Assembly: GCA_022702705.1 (NCBI GenBank)
Contig: CM040424.1
Coordinates: forward strand, 141,099,665-141,163,664
Length of the DNA stretch: 64,000 nt
Direction: 5' to 3'
From: Papilionanthe hookeriana x Papilionanthe teres
Taxonomy: Eukaryota; Streptophyta; Magnoliopsida; Asparagales; Orchidaceae
Position 1 is the stretch's first letter; every line of letters starts with the position of its first letter. Below are positions 1 through 11,640 of the stretch, in pieces. The position numbers and the translations under genes were made by a program. The notes under the pieces are model-generated. The model worked only from the letters and a program-made list of their open reading frames with translations, ran no database searches and had not been told where the DNA came from.

Positions 1-194
1 CAAAACAAACAATTAAAGTAACTAAAATACATTTAACTTAGCATTGCAATCCACACCACGATACTCTAAATGCTGAGACTAAGCAAACAACATACAATCT
101 CATCTAAACTGAGATTATCTACGTAAAGTTCAAATTAAATCAAAAACTAAATTCAAATCAACACACATACATATAATATGAATAGAAATTTCTG

Positions 195-1347
195 CTACTC
201 ATCGGAATCTGAACTGATTTCTTCTCTGATGTTTCCAATAGAACGCTGGTGCACAAACAAATTATAGAAAGGTCTGAAAGGGAATTCTGCAGTAGAATCT
301 TCTTCAATCCACCCTTTCTGTCTTAATAGTCGTATAAAACTTGCCTCCAGATGACCTGTATGGTCAAAGTGCTCCTTCATTCTCCAATCGATGTGATCGA
401 ATAAATCAGAGATATTATCAATAGAATTCATCACATTTTGTATTCCTTCTCCAATCCTTTAAGTTTCCGTAAAATGAGGTTTGTTCTATCAGTCAGGGGC
501 TTAACTAAAGGATTGTTTTGTGATGCTTGATCAGAAATAATTATTGTTTCATCATTGTTATCCAATGTAGGAAATATATCTGTCGGATCTAGTGGTTTCC
601 AAGGCAATAGAACTTTTTCCCAAGCTTCATAGAAAACTTCGTACTGACTGCATAAAGCAAATATAGTTGATGGGTGTCCAAGTTCATGAATCGACCCATG
701 CACAATTAATCCTAATGCAGACTTCACAATGATAGATCCAACATAAATATGCAATCCAGATTGAATATAGTAATTTAAATTTGTGCATTCCTTCAAGACT
801 TTGTTTACCCTCATAGTGGGTAGTAACTTTGATGAAATAAAGAAATGCCAATGCTTTGAGACGGGGTTAAGAAGTGACGCAGAAAAACTAACGTAACCGT
901 CTTCTCGTAATTCCCAATCGTCAGGTTCGTTGGTCAGATATATGTAGATCTCATTCATGTTGTATCTTGTAGGAACGAAATTTGAATAGTGGGAAACAGG
1001 GTATTTTCAGTCGAGTATAATTCATTAATTCAAGGAGTGAAAGTTACCCATCTGCCTCTTACGTAAACACTTCCTTTATGGATCGCATGCAGATTAGAGT
1101 AGAATTCCTTGACTACTGGAATGAATACAACAGATGTTGTATAGAAAAATACCTCCCAGCGTCACTGAATAACCATTTCTTCAATTGTTGTTGTTGAATT
1201 CTCCGCTCCTCTGTTTACGAATCCTCTTTCCTTAATAAGTCACTTCTTCATCAAAACCTTGTTGAATAGTCGCTGAGCCTCAGAACTGAAGAACTTTTGT
1301 CGGTTAAAAACTCTGAATTTCGTGGTTTCTAGTGGTTTGGAGGCCAT
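195..1347 (-). pseudogene. Extra ORF downstream of pol, 'putative plant transposon protein' family (copy A, first extra ORF)
   Basis: The minus strand opens with an ATG at 1347 (MASKPLETT) and reads to a stop at 195. Conserved features of this plant family are visible: KEFYSNL and VRGRWVTFTP in the first half, then WHFFISSKLLPT and LNYYIQSG in the second half. The C-terminus is acidic (SSDSDE). It is interrupted by three in-frame TGA codons before 958, a frame change near 958, and another near 431-434 where the two longest open stretches overlap by four bases. The function of the family is unknown; it is found in Athila-type elements after pol. Its counterpart in copy B lies at 9535-10777 and ends with a matching acidic tail. 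It is degenerate as read, though some frame changes could be sequencing errors. Confidence 0.75.
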
Positions 1348-1490
1348 AATAGATTGTTTTGGAGGGGCTCTAATCGTTTCTAAGGAAGAAGATAATGTAA
1401 ATATGAAGTTTGAAATGTTTTATATAGTGAAATGACCTTAGAACCGTCCAAAACCACAAAATAACTCACAAAAACCAGTTCTTTAAGTAT

Positions 1491-1603
1491 CTCACCGTCG
1501 GCGGTAATGACCTCGCCGTCGGCGGGATAGTTAATATAATTAAACTGAATTTGGGAGCGCCGATCTCGCTGTCGAAGGGATCGATCTCGCCGTCGGCGAG
1601 ATT
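1491..1603. repeat. Cluster of GC-rich dyads between pol and extra ORF (copy A)
   Basis: Four variants of the imperfect palindrome CTCGCCGACGGCGAG (7-bp arms around one central base) lie within about 110 bp of otherwise AT-rich DNA. The same word occurs in the LTRs and two internal spacers of copy B (2400-2437, 9411-9428, 11210-11298, 14311-14340). No coding role is apparent. The rest of the 1348-1758 spacer holds no gene that I can see. Confidence 0.7.
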
Positions 1604-1758
1604 AGGTAAATTTCCCAATTTTCGTTCCGGTCCGAATATTTTCTGATTTCTTCGTATAGATTCAAATTTGTGATGATTCTAAAAAGTAAAACGAGTACTA
1701 GACTTTATTCTATATTTTAATTTCCTATAACATTAATAAATCATAATTAATAATTACT

Positions 1759-1806
1759 ATGGGTTGCCTCCCTTAAAGCGCTTGGTTTAACGTCGTCAGC
1801 CCGACC
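1759..1806 (-). other. Conserved post-pol motif (copy A)
   Basis: The minus strand reads GTCGGGCTGACGACGTTAAA, then CCAAGCGCTTTAAGGGAGG and CAACCCAT. A nearly identical 48-bp block sits just after the pol stop codon in copy B (9139-9187) and copy D (30190-30237), although the neighbouring spacers differ. It contains the palindrome AAGCGCTT and a short TGGG/CCCA stem. The role is unknown; a cis-acting RNA signal is an inference. Confidence 0.75.
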
Positions 1807-1826
1807 TAATTTAGTTAGTAATCAGG

Positions 1827-2302
1827 TTAACTGAGCATTAAAATCTCTTTAAAATTTGGTCTTCTCCCTTCAAAATAAGGTTTTAATCTGTGTCCGTTTA
1901 CTTTAAATCTATGCCCAGTTTTTTTATCTTCAATTTCTATAGTTCCGTATGAAAATATTTGAGTTATAATGAAAGGCCCTAACCATCGAGATTTCAATTT
2001 CCCGGGAAATAATTTTAATCTTGTATTATAAAGCAAAACTTCTTGTCCGGGCTCAAAATTCTTCTGGTTAATCTTCCGATCATGCTATAATTTCATTTTT
2101 TTTTATAAATTCTATCATTATGATAAGATTCATTTCTTAATTCATCTAATTCATTCAATTGCAATAATCTCTTCTCACCAACTTCTTTCAGATCGTAATT
2201 AAATTCTTTAATTACCCAACAAGCTTTATGTTCTAATTCAACTGGTAAGTGGCAATTCTTTCCATAAATAAGCCTGTAAGGAGTCATTCCAATCGGAGTT
2301 TA
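1827..2302 (-). pseudogene. Integrase C-terminal end of pol (copy A), truncated
   Basis: From 2287 downward the minus strand encodes MTPYRLIYGKNCHLPVELEH, the end of the integrase core, followed by a basic helix (LLQLNELDELRNESY). After a frame change near 2090-2040 it encodes the C-terminal chromatin/DNA-binding module (LFPGKLKSRWLGPF, then FKVNGHRLKPYF), and ends at 1827. The upstream part of integrase, RNase H, RT, protease and gag is missing because the sequence is cut at about 2302. Copy D has the same region intact at 29575-30177, which supports the assignment. Confidence 0.85.
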
Positions 2303-3604
2303 TTTTATTGCGGGAATGAAGAATTTAGGTGATAAAAGCAAAAATCATAAAAAGGAGCGAATTTGGAGCAAAATCATGCGATTTGTCTTTGAGTCGCTAG
2401 ACGGCGAGATCGAGCCGCCCGATGGCGAGGTTACGAAGAAAATTGCGGGGCCTGCTTGTCTCGGCGACGGCGGAAACCTTTGCGACCCCATGAAGCCGGT
2501 GAGCTAGGCCGGTTTGAAGATCATACAAGAAGCACCCGCACGGCAGCCCGAGGTAGTTCGTCGCCCGACGGCCGTGGTCGGAAATGGTGCGGATACATTG
2601 AATTTTGGACACTTTTTGAAGGGATGCTTACACACCTCTTGGTCCTTTGCTCTTTCTCATGTAGGCAGAAATTAGGTGTGTAGAAGTATGTGTATGTTAC
2701 AAGTGTGTTAAGTGCGGTTTTGTGTGTCTTTGAGAGTTATAGAGTGAGTTATTTTGAGTTATTTAGTGAGTTAGAGAGTTTTTTAGTGAGTCTTCTTTGT
2801 ACTTGAAGGAAGAGGCCCAAGAAGGAACTACGGTACGCTTGGAGATAGGAGTAAGATATGTATTTGTATTTATTGTTTTTAACTTTAAAATGAAATCCAT
2901 TACTTAGTTTAGTTCATGCATTACGAGTAGTTTATTAGTCTTTCTCCTAATTATGAAATTAAGTGATTTGATGAACTAAAAATAGAAGTATTTTTATATA
3001 TATCGATAAATTGTGATAATTTTTACTTAAAACTTAATTTACTTTATTTGTGGCCATTTGATTTGTTAAAATATGTTGATTATCAACTATAGTAAAAATT
3101 ACATACGATAGGCGAGAATTCGAAAGCCTTGGAAGGAGGGTGAAATAAATAGGGAAATAATATCATTGGGCGTAGAATTGAGCATTTTAGTGTGACGGAC
3201 TAAAATATTGATTGGTCCCTATTGTTTGAAGGCTGAAGTGTAGATGTTAGCCCTCGGGCGAGGGGAACGTGGGAGCTACGAAATAACGGTCGGTATCCTC
3301 CCGGCCTAGCCGCGAGATTCGGTAATCAAACATAGGATTAGTCGATATTCTTTACACTGGACAAAAGATTAAAAAATGAGATAACCTATTTGTGTAAATA
3401 CCATGAAATTATCTATTTAAATTCATCGATCACTTAAATTTCTAAATAAGGGGAAAATACTTTTTACCGAATAGTTAAGACTTATTTAGCAATTAGTTTA
3501 ATTTCTGCACTTTCAATTCGTATTAATTTTCTACTTAGTTAATTTATCTAATTAAAATACTTAGTTTACTTTATTAGCTTAAATTCGGGGTGGAGATTTT
3601 CGTA

Positions 3605-3638
<34 letters not shown>

Positions 3639-3844
3639 TAAAATTATTTTGTTATTTAATTTTCTCTTTCTTTGTCGGATCGATAACCGGGACTCACTTT
3701 AGAGCCGCATGTTACTTGATACGATACGTATGTGCGTAGCATCCACAACATAAACAATTACAATTCTATAATATAGCGGGGTCGAGTTTTTGGCGTCGTT
3801 ACGATTAAATTAAAAATATCATAATATAAAATTTGTGGGTCGGA
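2299..3844 (+). repeat. 5' LTR of copy B, truncated by 69 bp
   Basis: It starts inside the LTR (matching from position 14214 of the right LTR) and ends with GTGGGTCGGA just before the primer-binding site. It contains the GC-rich dyad word at 2400-2437 and a TTA/TAT trinucleotide run at about 3605-3640. The TATA motif present in the right LTR (14568-14576) is absent at the equivalent place here, where the text reads TTTCTCATGTAGG instead. Because the left end joins copy A in inverted orientation, the break probably reflects a rearrangement or a misassembly. Confidence 0.85.
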
Positions 3845-3847
3845 TTT

Positions 3848-3861
3848 TGGCGCGTTCTTGG
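3848..3861 (+). other. Primer-binding site remnant (copy B)
   Basis: TGGCGCGTTCTTGG follows the LTR end by three bases. It aligns with the tRNA-Asp-type site TGGCGCCGTTGCCAGGG seen in copy D at 24270, with one base missing and several changes. The 3862-4058 leader that follows is AT-rich and holds no gene. Confidence 0.6.
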
Positions 3862-4058
3862 AAAGTAAGAAAAATTCTTGCGTGTAACGGACTATTTTAA
3901 AATAATCATAATTTTAATATATATTCTAAAATTGTATGTGCAAATTTGGAAACGAAAACTTAATACCTTACGATTCGAGATTAGGCGTACGATTAAAAGA
4001 ATTAGTAAAGAAATGACTATCGTTATCTCGAATGGCGAATATTCAAAGAATTGAAAAT

Positions 4059-5690
4059 ATGAACAGCCAAAGACCATTAAGAGATTATGCCGGCCACACG
4101 CCGAGATGAAATTCATTTAGCTATTCGAAACCTGATGTAGGCTGTGGTCGTTGAGCTTAAGCACTTAACGATTATCCAGTGGTACAAAGCAGTAGATTTA
4201 GTGGTTTCCTGTGAAGATCCTAACTTACATCTTGCTAGTTTTACGAGCTTTGTGCTACTTTTAAATATCGAGGTAATAAAGCGATCTTATAAGACTTAGA
4301 CTTTTTCCTTTTTCATTAAGGGATAAGGCTAAAATGTAGTTGAATTCGTTAGCGCTTTGGATCTATTAAAACTTGGGGAGAATTATCACAAAAATTTCTA
4401 TCAGAATATTTTCAGTAAAAGCTGTAAGTTTAGAAATGATATAACCTTTTTTTGTCAGATAGATGGAGAATCGATAAGATCTTGGGAGAGATTTAAGGAA
4501 CTTCTTAGGAAATGCCCGCATCATCTTGTTGCAGTTGGTGATTATTGAACCTTTATAATGGATTGGTAGGATCTTTAAGATCAGAAATCATTGATCTTCT
4601 TCTTGGAGGTTCGTTAATGTCTAAACCATTGATAGGCTGCATTAATGAAGAAATGTATGAAATAATTTCCGATGGCACTGCTGATAGAGTAATCAGAAAA
4701 AATAGCAGCCATTCGTAAGCAGTACCAATATACGCAAGCTTCTCGAATTCTTTGAGGTATATCTAAGAAATTAGATCATTTTGGAATGAACTTCTCTCAT
4801 ACTTTGAAGAAAACTCATCTGGATCAAATCATAGAATCTGATCTAATTGCATAAAACTTTAAATTAATTAATAATAGAGCTAATAACCCTTATTATTTAT
4901 TATAATCCTGGTTGGAAAACTCATCCAAATTTTGCAATTGGAATAACATCTAATCGACAATGGATGAATCAACCGTGGCTTAGTCAATGTTATAAACTGA
5001 TTACCACTGATTTATACTTATTAACCCTCGGTCGAAGATAAAGGTATGTTATGGATGAATTAATTTTGAATATGAGTCATCCAGTACAAAATCGAAATCA
5101 ACTACAAATTAAGAAATCAATTACAAGTCAAGGAACATCTATTAAAAATATCGAAACTTCAACTTGGACATATTAATACTATGGTAAATAATAGAATACC
5201 TGGAACTTTTCTACTGTCAATATGGAAATAAATCCTAAAGATCAGAGAAAGAACAAATTAAAGCAATACGAAACAGGAGTGGAAAAGAATTAGAACCTCA
5301 AATTCAAAAGAACTTAAAAGACAAAAGAGGAAGTGAAGCGAAAAGGAAACAATTCAGCAGATTCGAACTTGGAACATCCTTTAATACTATGAAATTTACG
5401 TTGAAAACCTCATACCATTCCCTCAATAGTAGCTCGGCATAAAAGATAAACGATTTGCTAATTCTTGAAATACTAAGAAATTAACAATCAATATACCTTT
5501 TTTGTCGAAGCTTTAGATCGGATACTGAAAATTATGTAAAATTTATGAAAGATATTAAATAAGAAAAGAAAATTCGGCGATAATGAAACGGTCGCGCTTA
5601 GTGAAGAGTGTCGTCTTTATTATTTAGAAGAAGCTTACGAAAAATTGAAAGATCTGGTAGTTTTCACTATACCACACGCATAGGAGAAAA
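4059..5690 (+). pseudogene. gag: gag of copy B (degenerate)
   Basis: An ATG at 4059 opens NSQRPLRDYA, matching the gag start of copy D (VYKPLRDYANPTVDEL). At 4357-4548 a longer open stretch includes ESIRSWERFKELLRKCPHH, the retrotransposon gag core found in copy D as ETWERFKELLRKCPHH. Downstream, fragments such as WMNQPWL and repeated NQ-rich stretches correspond to the region between the gag core and protease. Frames change many times and there are frequent stops, so no gag protein could be made from this sequence as read. Confidence 0.75.
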
Positions 5691-8600
5691 ATTTTATGGA
5701 AAAGCTTTGTGTGACTTAGGAGAAATGACATCGATCTAATGCCTGCATCGATTTTGAGATTAGGATTAAGAAAAATTACACACAACGGTAACCACTTGAT
5801 TAGTGATCGATTTTGATTACCTATCCTAAAGGAGTTATTGAAGATCGTGTTAGTAAAGGTGGATAAATTTATCTTCGGTAGATTTTATTGTTTTAGATAT
5901 GGAGGAAGATAAAGAAATTCTATCATTTAGGAAGACGAATTTTAGGCCCCTACTTGGAAAATGGTATGATTGATGTTGAAGGAGAATTAACTATGAGTAA
6001 ATGACTAAAAGATTACCTTTAATATTGCAAAATCGTGGAAATATCTGTTAGAAAAAAATGATGAATGTTTTCGAATAGAAATACATGAACATTTACAACA
6101 AAGAACATTTAAGGAATATTACGAAGATAAAATTAGAAAAAAGAAAATATTTGAATTAATTGAAGATAATAATGAAGAATTAGATTATATTAGGAAGATT
6201 TAGTTACGGATAATCTTAGAAAACATACGACAAGAATATAGTTCCATCAATTATTAAACCTCTGAACTTGAGCTAAAAATATTACTTGATCATTTGAAAT
6301 ATGCTTATTTAGGTAATTAATTTCAGCTTTCACAGGTTATTATTTAAAATGCATTAAACGAATCTCGAAACGAAAACTTTTAGAAACTTTAAAAAAATAT
6401 AAGAAAACTTTTAGTTGGACTTTAGCGGATATTAAGGAATTAGTCCTTCAATGCGTATGCATAGAATTATTTTAGATGATGAACGTAAACTAAAGCGGAT
6501 CCCAACGAGGAGGTTAAACAGATAATGAAAGAAGTAGTTAAGAAAGAAATTTTAAAATGGTTAGATAATGGTATTATATATCCTATTTCGGCAGTCTTGG
6601 GTAAGCCAGGTCATTGTGTTCTAAGAAAGGAGGAGTGACCGTCCTTTACATCGTAGAAATAACGTCTTATTCTTTATAAGGCAAGTTGCGGATTGGCGTA
6701 TATGTATTGATTATAGGAAATTAAATACGCCCTTGGAAAGATCACTTCCCTTTACCATTTCTAGACCGGATGTTGATGGAGTGCTTCGGATATAAGTATT
6801 TTTGTTTTCTAGATGGATATAGGTTATCATCGAATACAAATTGCTACGAGGATCCGGAGAAAACTACATTCTTTAGTCCTTATGGAACTTTCGCTTTTCG
6901 AAGAATGCCTTTTGGATTATGTAATGCACAGCAACATTCCGAGAGATGTATGATGTCTCTATTTAGTAAAGTTAATTGACAATGGAATAGAAGTATTTAT
7001 GGATGATTTCTGTATTTGGAACATCATTTGACACATGCTTAACTCATCTTGAAAAAGTATTAGAAGTATGTGAGAAAACAAATTTGGTTAAATTGGGAGA
7101 AGTATCGATCTATGGTTGCGGGCGGCATTGTATTAGGGCATAAAATTTTGGAAAAAGGCATAGTGGACACCAAAATTCAGTTATAGGTAAATTACCACCT
7201 CCAACTACGGTAAAAGGGGTAAGAAGTTTTCTTGGACATGCTGGATTACGGACGCTATATAAAAGATTTTCGAAAATTAAACCTACATGCCAACTTCTGA
7301 AAGGACAAGAAATTTGGTTACAATCGAATGCTTGAATGCTTTTGAACTCTTAAAAGAAAAATTAATCACGCAGCTATAATAGTTTCATCTAATTGGGAGA
7401 AACCATTTGAGCTTATGTGTTGATCTTAGTGATTATCTTTGTAGGGCAGTTCTTGGGCGAAGATATGAAAAGATTTTTTAAAGTTATATATACCTTTAGT
7501 AAAATAAATGATGTTGAAATAATTATATAGTTACGAGAAAGAGAATTATTAGCGGTAGTATATGGTTTAATAAATTTAGACCTTATACGATTGGAACAAA
7601 ATGTATCGTGCATGCGGTCGTTACGCGTAAATTTTTAATGCAAAGAAAGATTCCGAACGAATTAATTAGATGGATGCTATTAATGCAAAATTCGATTTGA
7701 GATCGTTAATAAGAAAGAGCGATAATCGAAATTGCGGATCATTTATAAAGAGATTAGAAAATCATGAATTATCTTATATTGAAAATGAAATTATAGCCGA
7801 TTTTACGATGAACAATATATAATATCGATGAGTGGAAAATACCATGGTATGCGTGTAATTAAACTATATAGTTAGTAATATTTTACCACCTGTGCTAATT
7901 TGCAACAACGGGGAAAAATTCATCCATGATACGAAAACTTATTTTTGGGATGAACCATATTTATATAAACGATATGAGATTTAATTATTAGAAGATGTAC
8001 CTTGTAAGAAGAAAGCAAAGACCAATTATTCAAAAATGTCTTGATTCGATTTTGGAGGACATTTTGGGACGATAAAGCTTGCTTATAAGATTCTACGATA
8101 CGGATTTTATAACGCTACTCGTTAGAAGACGTATACGGATATATTAAAACTTGTGATAAATGCCCAGTAGGAAATATATCTAGAAGAAGCAGAAATGCCT
8201 CTAAATTTTATATTATAAGTTAAAATTTTTGATGTTTGGGGATTAGATTTTATGGAACCTTTTATTCCTTCGTTTGGGAAACTCGTATATATTATTATTT
8301 GTTGATTATGTTTCCCGAATGGATTGAGGCACAAGCTTTACCTAGGTGTGATGCGAAGAGTGTTTGAAAATTTACGATGAAAAATATTTTTCTTAGATTT
8401 GGAATCTGCGAGAGTGATTATCAGCAGTGGAGGAACTCATTTAGAAATAAATACATTCACAAACTAGTAGAAAAATACGATATTACTCATAAGATATCCT
8501 TTCTTGTCATCCTGAAACTAGCGGATTAAGTGAAGTATCCAATCGTGAGATTAAGCGTATTTTAGAAAAATACGCAAACGAATAGGTTAGGCGGTACATT

Positions 8601-9122
8601 AGATTGGGCTCTTGCATTATGGGCTTATGGGAATTTCCTTATAAAACTACGGTGGAATGACTCCTTACGAGCTTATATATGGAAAAACATGCCACTTACC
8701 GATTGAATTAGAACATAAAGCATATTGGGTGATTAAAGAATTTAATTATAATATGAAGGATATTTCAGTGAGAAAAGATTGCGCAATTAAATGAATTGAA
8801 AGAATTAAGAAATGAATCATATGATAATGATCGGATTTATAAAGAAAGAATGAAATTATGGCATGATCGGAAGGTTATCGAGAGAAATTTTGAACGAGGA
8901 CGGGAAGTCTTGCTATATAATACTAGATTGAAATTATTTCTGGAAAATTGAAGTCTCGATGGACAGGACCTTTCACCATGCTGGAAATATTTTCATACGG
9001 AACTATAGAAATGAAGATCAAAAGCTTGGATATAAATTTAAAGTTAATGGACATAGATTAAGCCATATTTCGAAGGTATAAGACCTAACTATAAAGAGGT
9101 TTTAATGGCAAAGTCGAGCTGA
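5691..9122 (+). pseudogene. pol: pol of copy B: protease, RT, RNase H, integrase (degenerate)
   Basis: Protease: GKALCDLG at about 5700. Reverse transcriptase: FFSPYGTFAFRRMPFGLCNA at 6868-6930 and an FMDD catalytic box at about 6997. RNase H: HAVVT and similar remnants at about 7380-7760. Integrase: zinc-finger region at about 8030-8170, core at about 8230-8650 and C-terminal module (GRDREVLLYNTRLK-like) at about 8880-9060. The last codons end at a TGA at 9120-9122. The order is that of Athila-type elements. Frameshifts occur every 50-200 bases. Unlike copy D, the RT box keeps both aspartates. Confidence 0.8.
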
Positions 9123-9138
9123 TTAATAATTGAAATTA

Positions 9139-9187
9139 GGTCGGGCGATGAAAACGTTAAACCCAGCGCTTTATGGGAGGCAACCCT
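9139..9187 (+). other. Conserved post-pol motif (copy B)
   Basis: It begins 17 bases after the pol stop and matches the blocks at 1759-1806 and 30190-30237, with the core AACGTTAAACCCAGCGCTTT followed by ATGGGAGGCAACCC. The AAGCGCTT palindrome is changed to CAGCGCTT here. Confidence 0.7.
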
Positions 9188-9534
9188 ATATTAGTTATCT
9201 ATTTTTATTGTATCTTAATAGTTAGTTTATATTATTGAAACTTTACTACTCGATTATTATTAAGAATCACATGTGCGAACCATTATGATGAGAAAAGAAA
9301 TTATTCGATTTAGAGCGAAATTGGACATTATTTTGGAAACTCGCTTAAATAGTAAAGTCGTCTACCCAATAATGAGGTTAACTTTAAATTAAGCAATAGT
9401 TTATTTATCGAGCTCGGCGACGGCGGAACATCAACGGCAATGAGAACTACCGAAAGTCGGTTTATAATGAGTCAATGATAATGAAAACTTCCGTAAACTG
9501 ACGGAAGTTATAAAAATGAGTTATTTATACTTTA
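9188..9534 (+). other. Spacer between pol and first extra ORF with one GC-rich word (copy B)
   Basis: The stretch is AT-rich and has no coding potential that I can support. At 9411-9428 it carries AGCTCGGCGACGGCGG, the family-specific dyad word. The same position relative to pol carries dyads in copy A (1491-1603) and the different GGCGCC words in copy D (30560-30657). Confidence 0.5.
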
Positions 9535-10777
9535 AATGCCAATTTGGACGGTTTCGAAGCACGATTCCTTTGTAAAAACCCATTCTTAAACCATTCTATT
9601 CTGCCTTCTTCACTAGAATTCATTCCATTCACCATAATAGCCTCGAGAATTCTTAGATTCTCTAAATCTAGAGTGTTCTTAGGAGGGTGACGGAATTCTG
9701 CGAAAGCGCGGCGGATCTTCCAACAGGTTTTGGTAAAGAAAAGAGTTAGCATCGAACGGGGATTTGTCAATCGAGGATTAGAGAATTCCCTTTACCAAGA
9801 TAGAAGAAATGATTACTTACCTGTGTGCTTGGGAGTATTTTGTTACAATGACGTACGGAAATTGTTATTCGGTTAGTAAAGAGTTCTACTCTAACTTACA
9901 TGTGATCAACAATGGGAACATATCTACGTCAAGGAAGATGGGTGACGTTTACTCCATCAGAGTAAATGAATTATTCTATAGAAAACACCCGGTATGTCAA
10001 CGCTATTAATTTTGTGCCTTCTCGATATAATATGAATGAGATATTTCGATATACGGCGGTAAAACGGAAGATTGGGAAATGCGTGAAGACGGGTATGTTA
10101 GTTTCTGCATCACTTTTGAATCTGTCTCGAAGCAACGGCACTTTTTCATCTCATCTAAATTGTTACCTCCCCATGAGGGAGTGAGTCTCGAAAGAATCTG
10201 CCCAGTATGTTGAATTATTGTATTGAGTCCAGTTTATTGATGTTGGATCGAAGTAATTGTTAAAGTCTGCATTGGGTTTAATTGTGCATGGAGTCGGTTC
10301 ACGGACTAGGACACCCATCTACTATTTTGCATTATGCGATCGGTACCGAGTTTCTTATGAAGCTTGGGAAAAAGTTATATTACCTTGAACGCTTGATCTC
10401 CTGATATGTTCCTACTTTGATAATGAAGACATTACATTTATCTACGATAGAGCTTTAGAACAATCTATAGCAAGGCCTATTTCGAGATAAAATGGAGTTA
10501 CTTATGAAGAAAATTAATGGAATGGAGAAAGAATTGTAGAATGTGGGAGATTTAATCGACAACATATTGATTTATTTAAAGTGCGTATTTGGAGGATAAA
10601 GGAACGATTTGATCGTTACGAGGACATCGGAAGCCGGCTTTCTTCATTTACTTAGACGAAGGGTTGGATCCTTTGAAGAATACGCCGGAATTTCCCTTCG
10701 AGCCTTTCTATAACTTGTTGTGCATCATCGTCATATCGGAAATATCGGAAGATGAAGATTCTGACCTTGAAGAGTAG
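9535..10777 (+). pseudogene. First extra ORF of copy B, 'putative plant transposon protein' family
   Basis: It is the counterpart of the copy A ORF at 195-1347. Visible family motifs include VSKEFYSNL at about 9866, then WEMREDGYVSF-like and FHLHFFISSKL-like remnants at 10070-10170. Near the end it has AEFPFEPFYNL and a tail SEDEDSDLEE before a stop at 10775-10777. The first half overlaps a stretch that reads as a short minus-strand ORF, which I treat as a shadow. At least six frame changes are needed, so it is scored as a pseudogene. Its function is unknown. The next extra ORF (11641-12772) belongs to the same family, so this element carried two paralogues. Confidence 0.65.
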
Positions 10778-11640
10778 TAGTAAAGATTTCCATAGTATGT
10801 TTGTATTTATGTTATTTGATTTGATTTAGATTTTATTATGTGTGGAGTGATGATTTGAATATCTCAAACTTAATTGAGATATGCGTCATAGTTTTGTATC
10901 AGCATTTTGTGTATCGTGGATTGGTTTGCGATGTTGATTAGTAGTAAGGATTGAAGTTTGATGTTTGATTATAGAGTTTTAAATTATGTTAGTTAATAGT
11001 GTCTGCAGTTTCAATATTAAAGTTAATTTGTTGTGTTGTGTGAATTTGTTTGTGTTTAAGTAGCTAAATATTTATAATAAAATTAATAAATAATATGATC
11101 GGAAATATATTAAGACAAATCAATGATGAAAATGAGTGACAAAATTTCAAAAATTTTAAAATTTTTTTGAAATCTGTAGACGGACGAGAAAAATCCCGCG
11201 TGACGAATCGATCTCGGCGAGCGGCGGATTTTCCCGAAAGTTTTGGTTGAAAAATATTAGCTCGCCGACGGCGAATGAAATCTCGACAGCGAGGTCGGAA
11301 AAAACATATATTTGACGGTTCAAAAACACTATTCATCATCCCCGACCTCCGATTTTATGGCTTAGGCAGGAGCAGAGATCTTGGATTTGAAGCGATTTCA
11401 ACACTTTTTTACCGGATTTCATCTTCCCTTGGTAAGAGCTTCACTCTTTTTATGCAAAAATTTTTTGATTTTCACCATATATTTTCACCACATTGCAAAT
11501 TTTGGGAAAAATCGAAAATGTGGAAAAAATATTCGGTGGAAATCGTGGAATTGGTTAAATTGCTTACGAATATTTGTGACCTTCTTAGTATTATTATTAA
11601 GTTTAGTGAAAATTTTCACGATTTTCACGAGATCGATCGT
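10778..11640 (+). other. Spacer between the two extra ORFs with GC-rich words (copy B)
   Basis: The AT-rich spacer carries dyad words at 11210-11227, 11261-11275 (CTCGCCGACGGCGAA) and 11281-11298. Open frames at 11275-11718 and 11381-11668 overlap in different frames, lack recognisable motifs and are not supported as genes. Confidence 0.5.

Larger units (their letters stand above)
1..2302 (-). mobile_element. Athila-type Ty3/gypsy retrotransposon, 3' internal fragment (copy A)
   Basis: Read on the minus strand, this stretch holds in order the C-terminal part of integrase, a conserved post-pol motif, a spacer with GC-rich dyads, and an extra ORF of the 'putative plant transposon protein' type. 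The same order occurs in copy B at about 8640-10777 on the plus strand, and the protein sequences are close, so A and B belong to one family. The fragment runs off the left window edge, so its 3' LTR is not visible. At about 2299-2302 it is cut inside integrase and joined directly to the LTR of copy B in opposite orientation. The 194 bases at the left edge beyond the ORF are AT-rich 3' sequence with no gene. Confidence 0.85.

Noticed and set aside
9525..9770. An 81-codon minus-strand frame
   Set aside because: It is antisense to the first extra ORF region of copy B and has no match to copies A or D.
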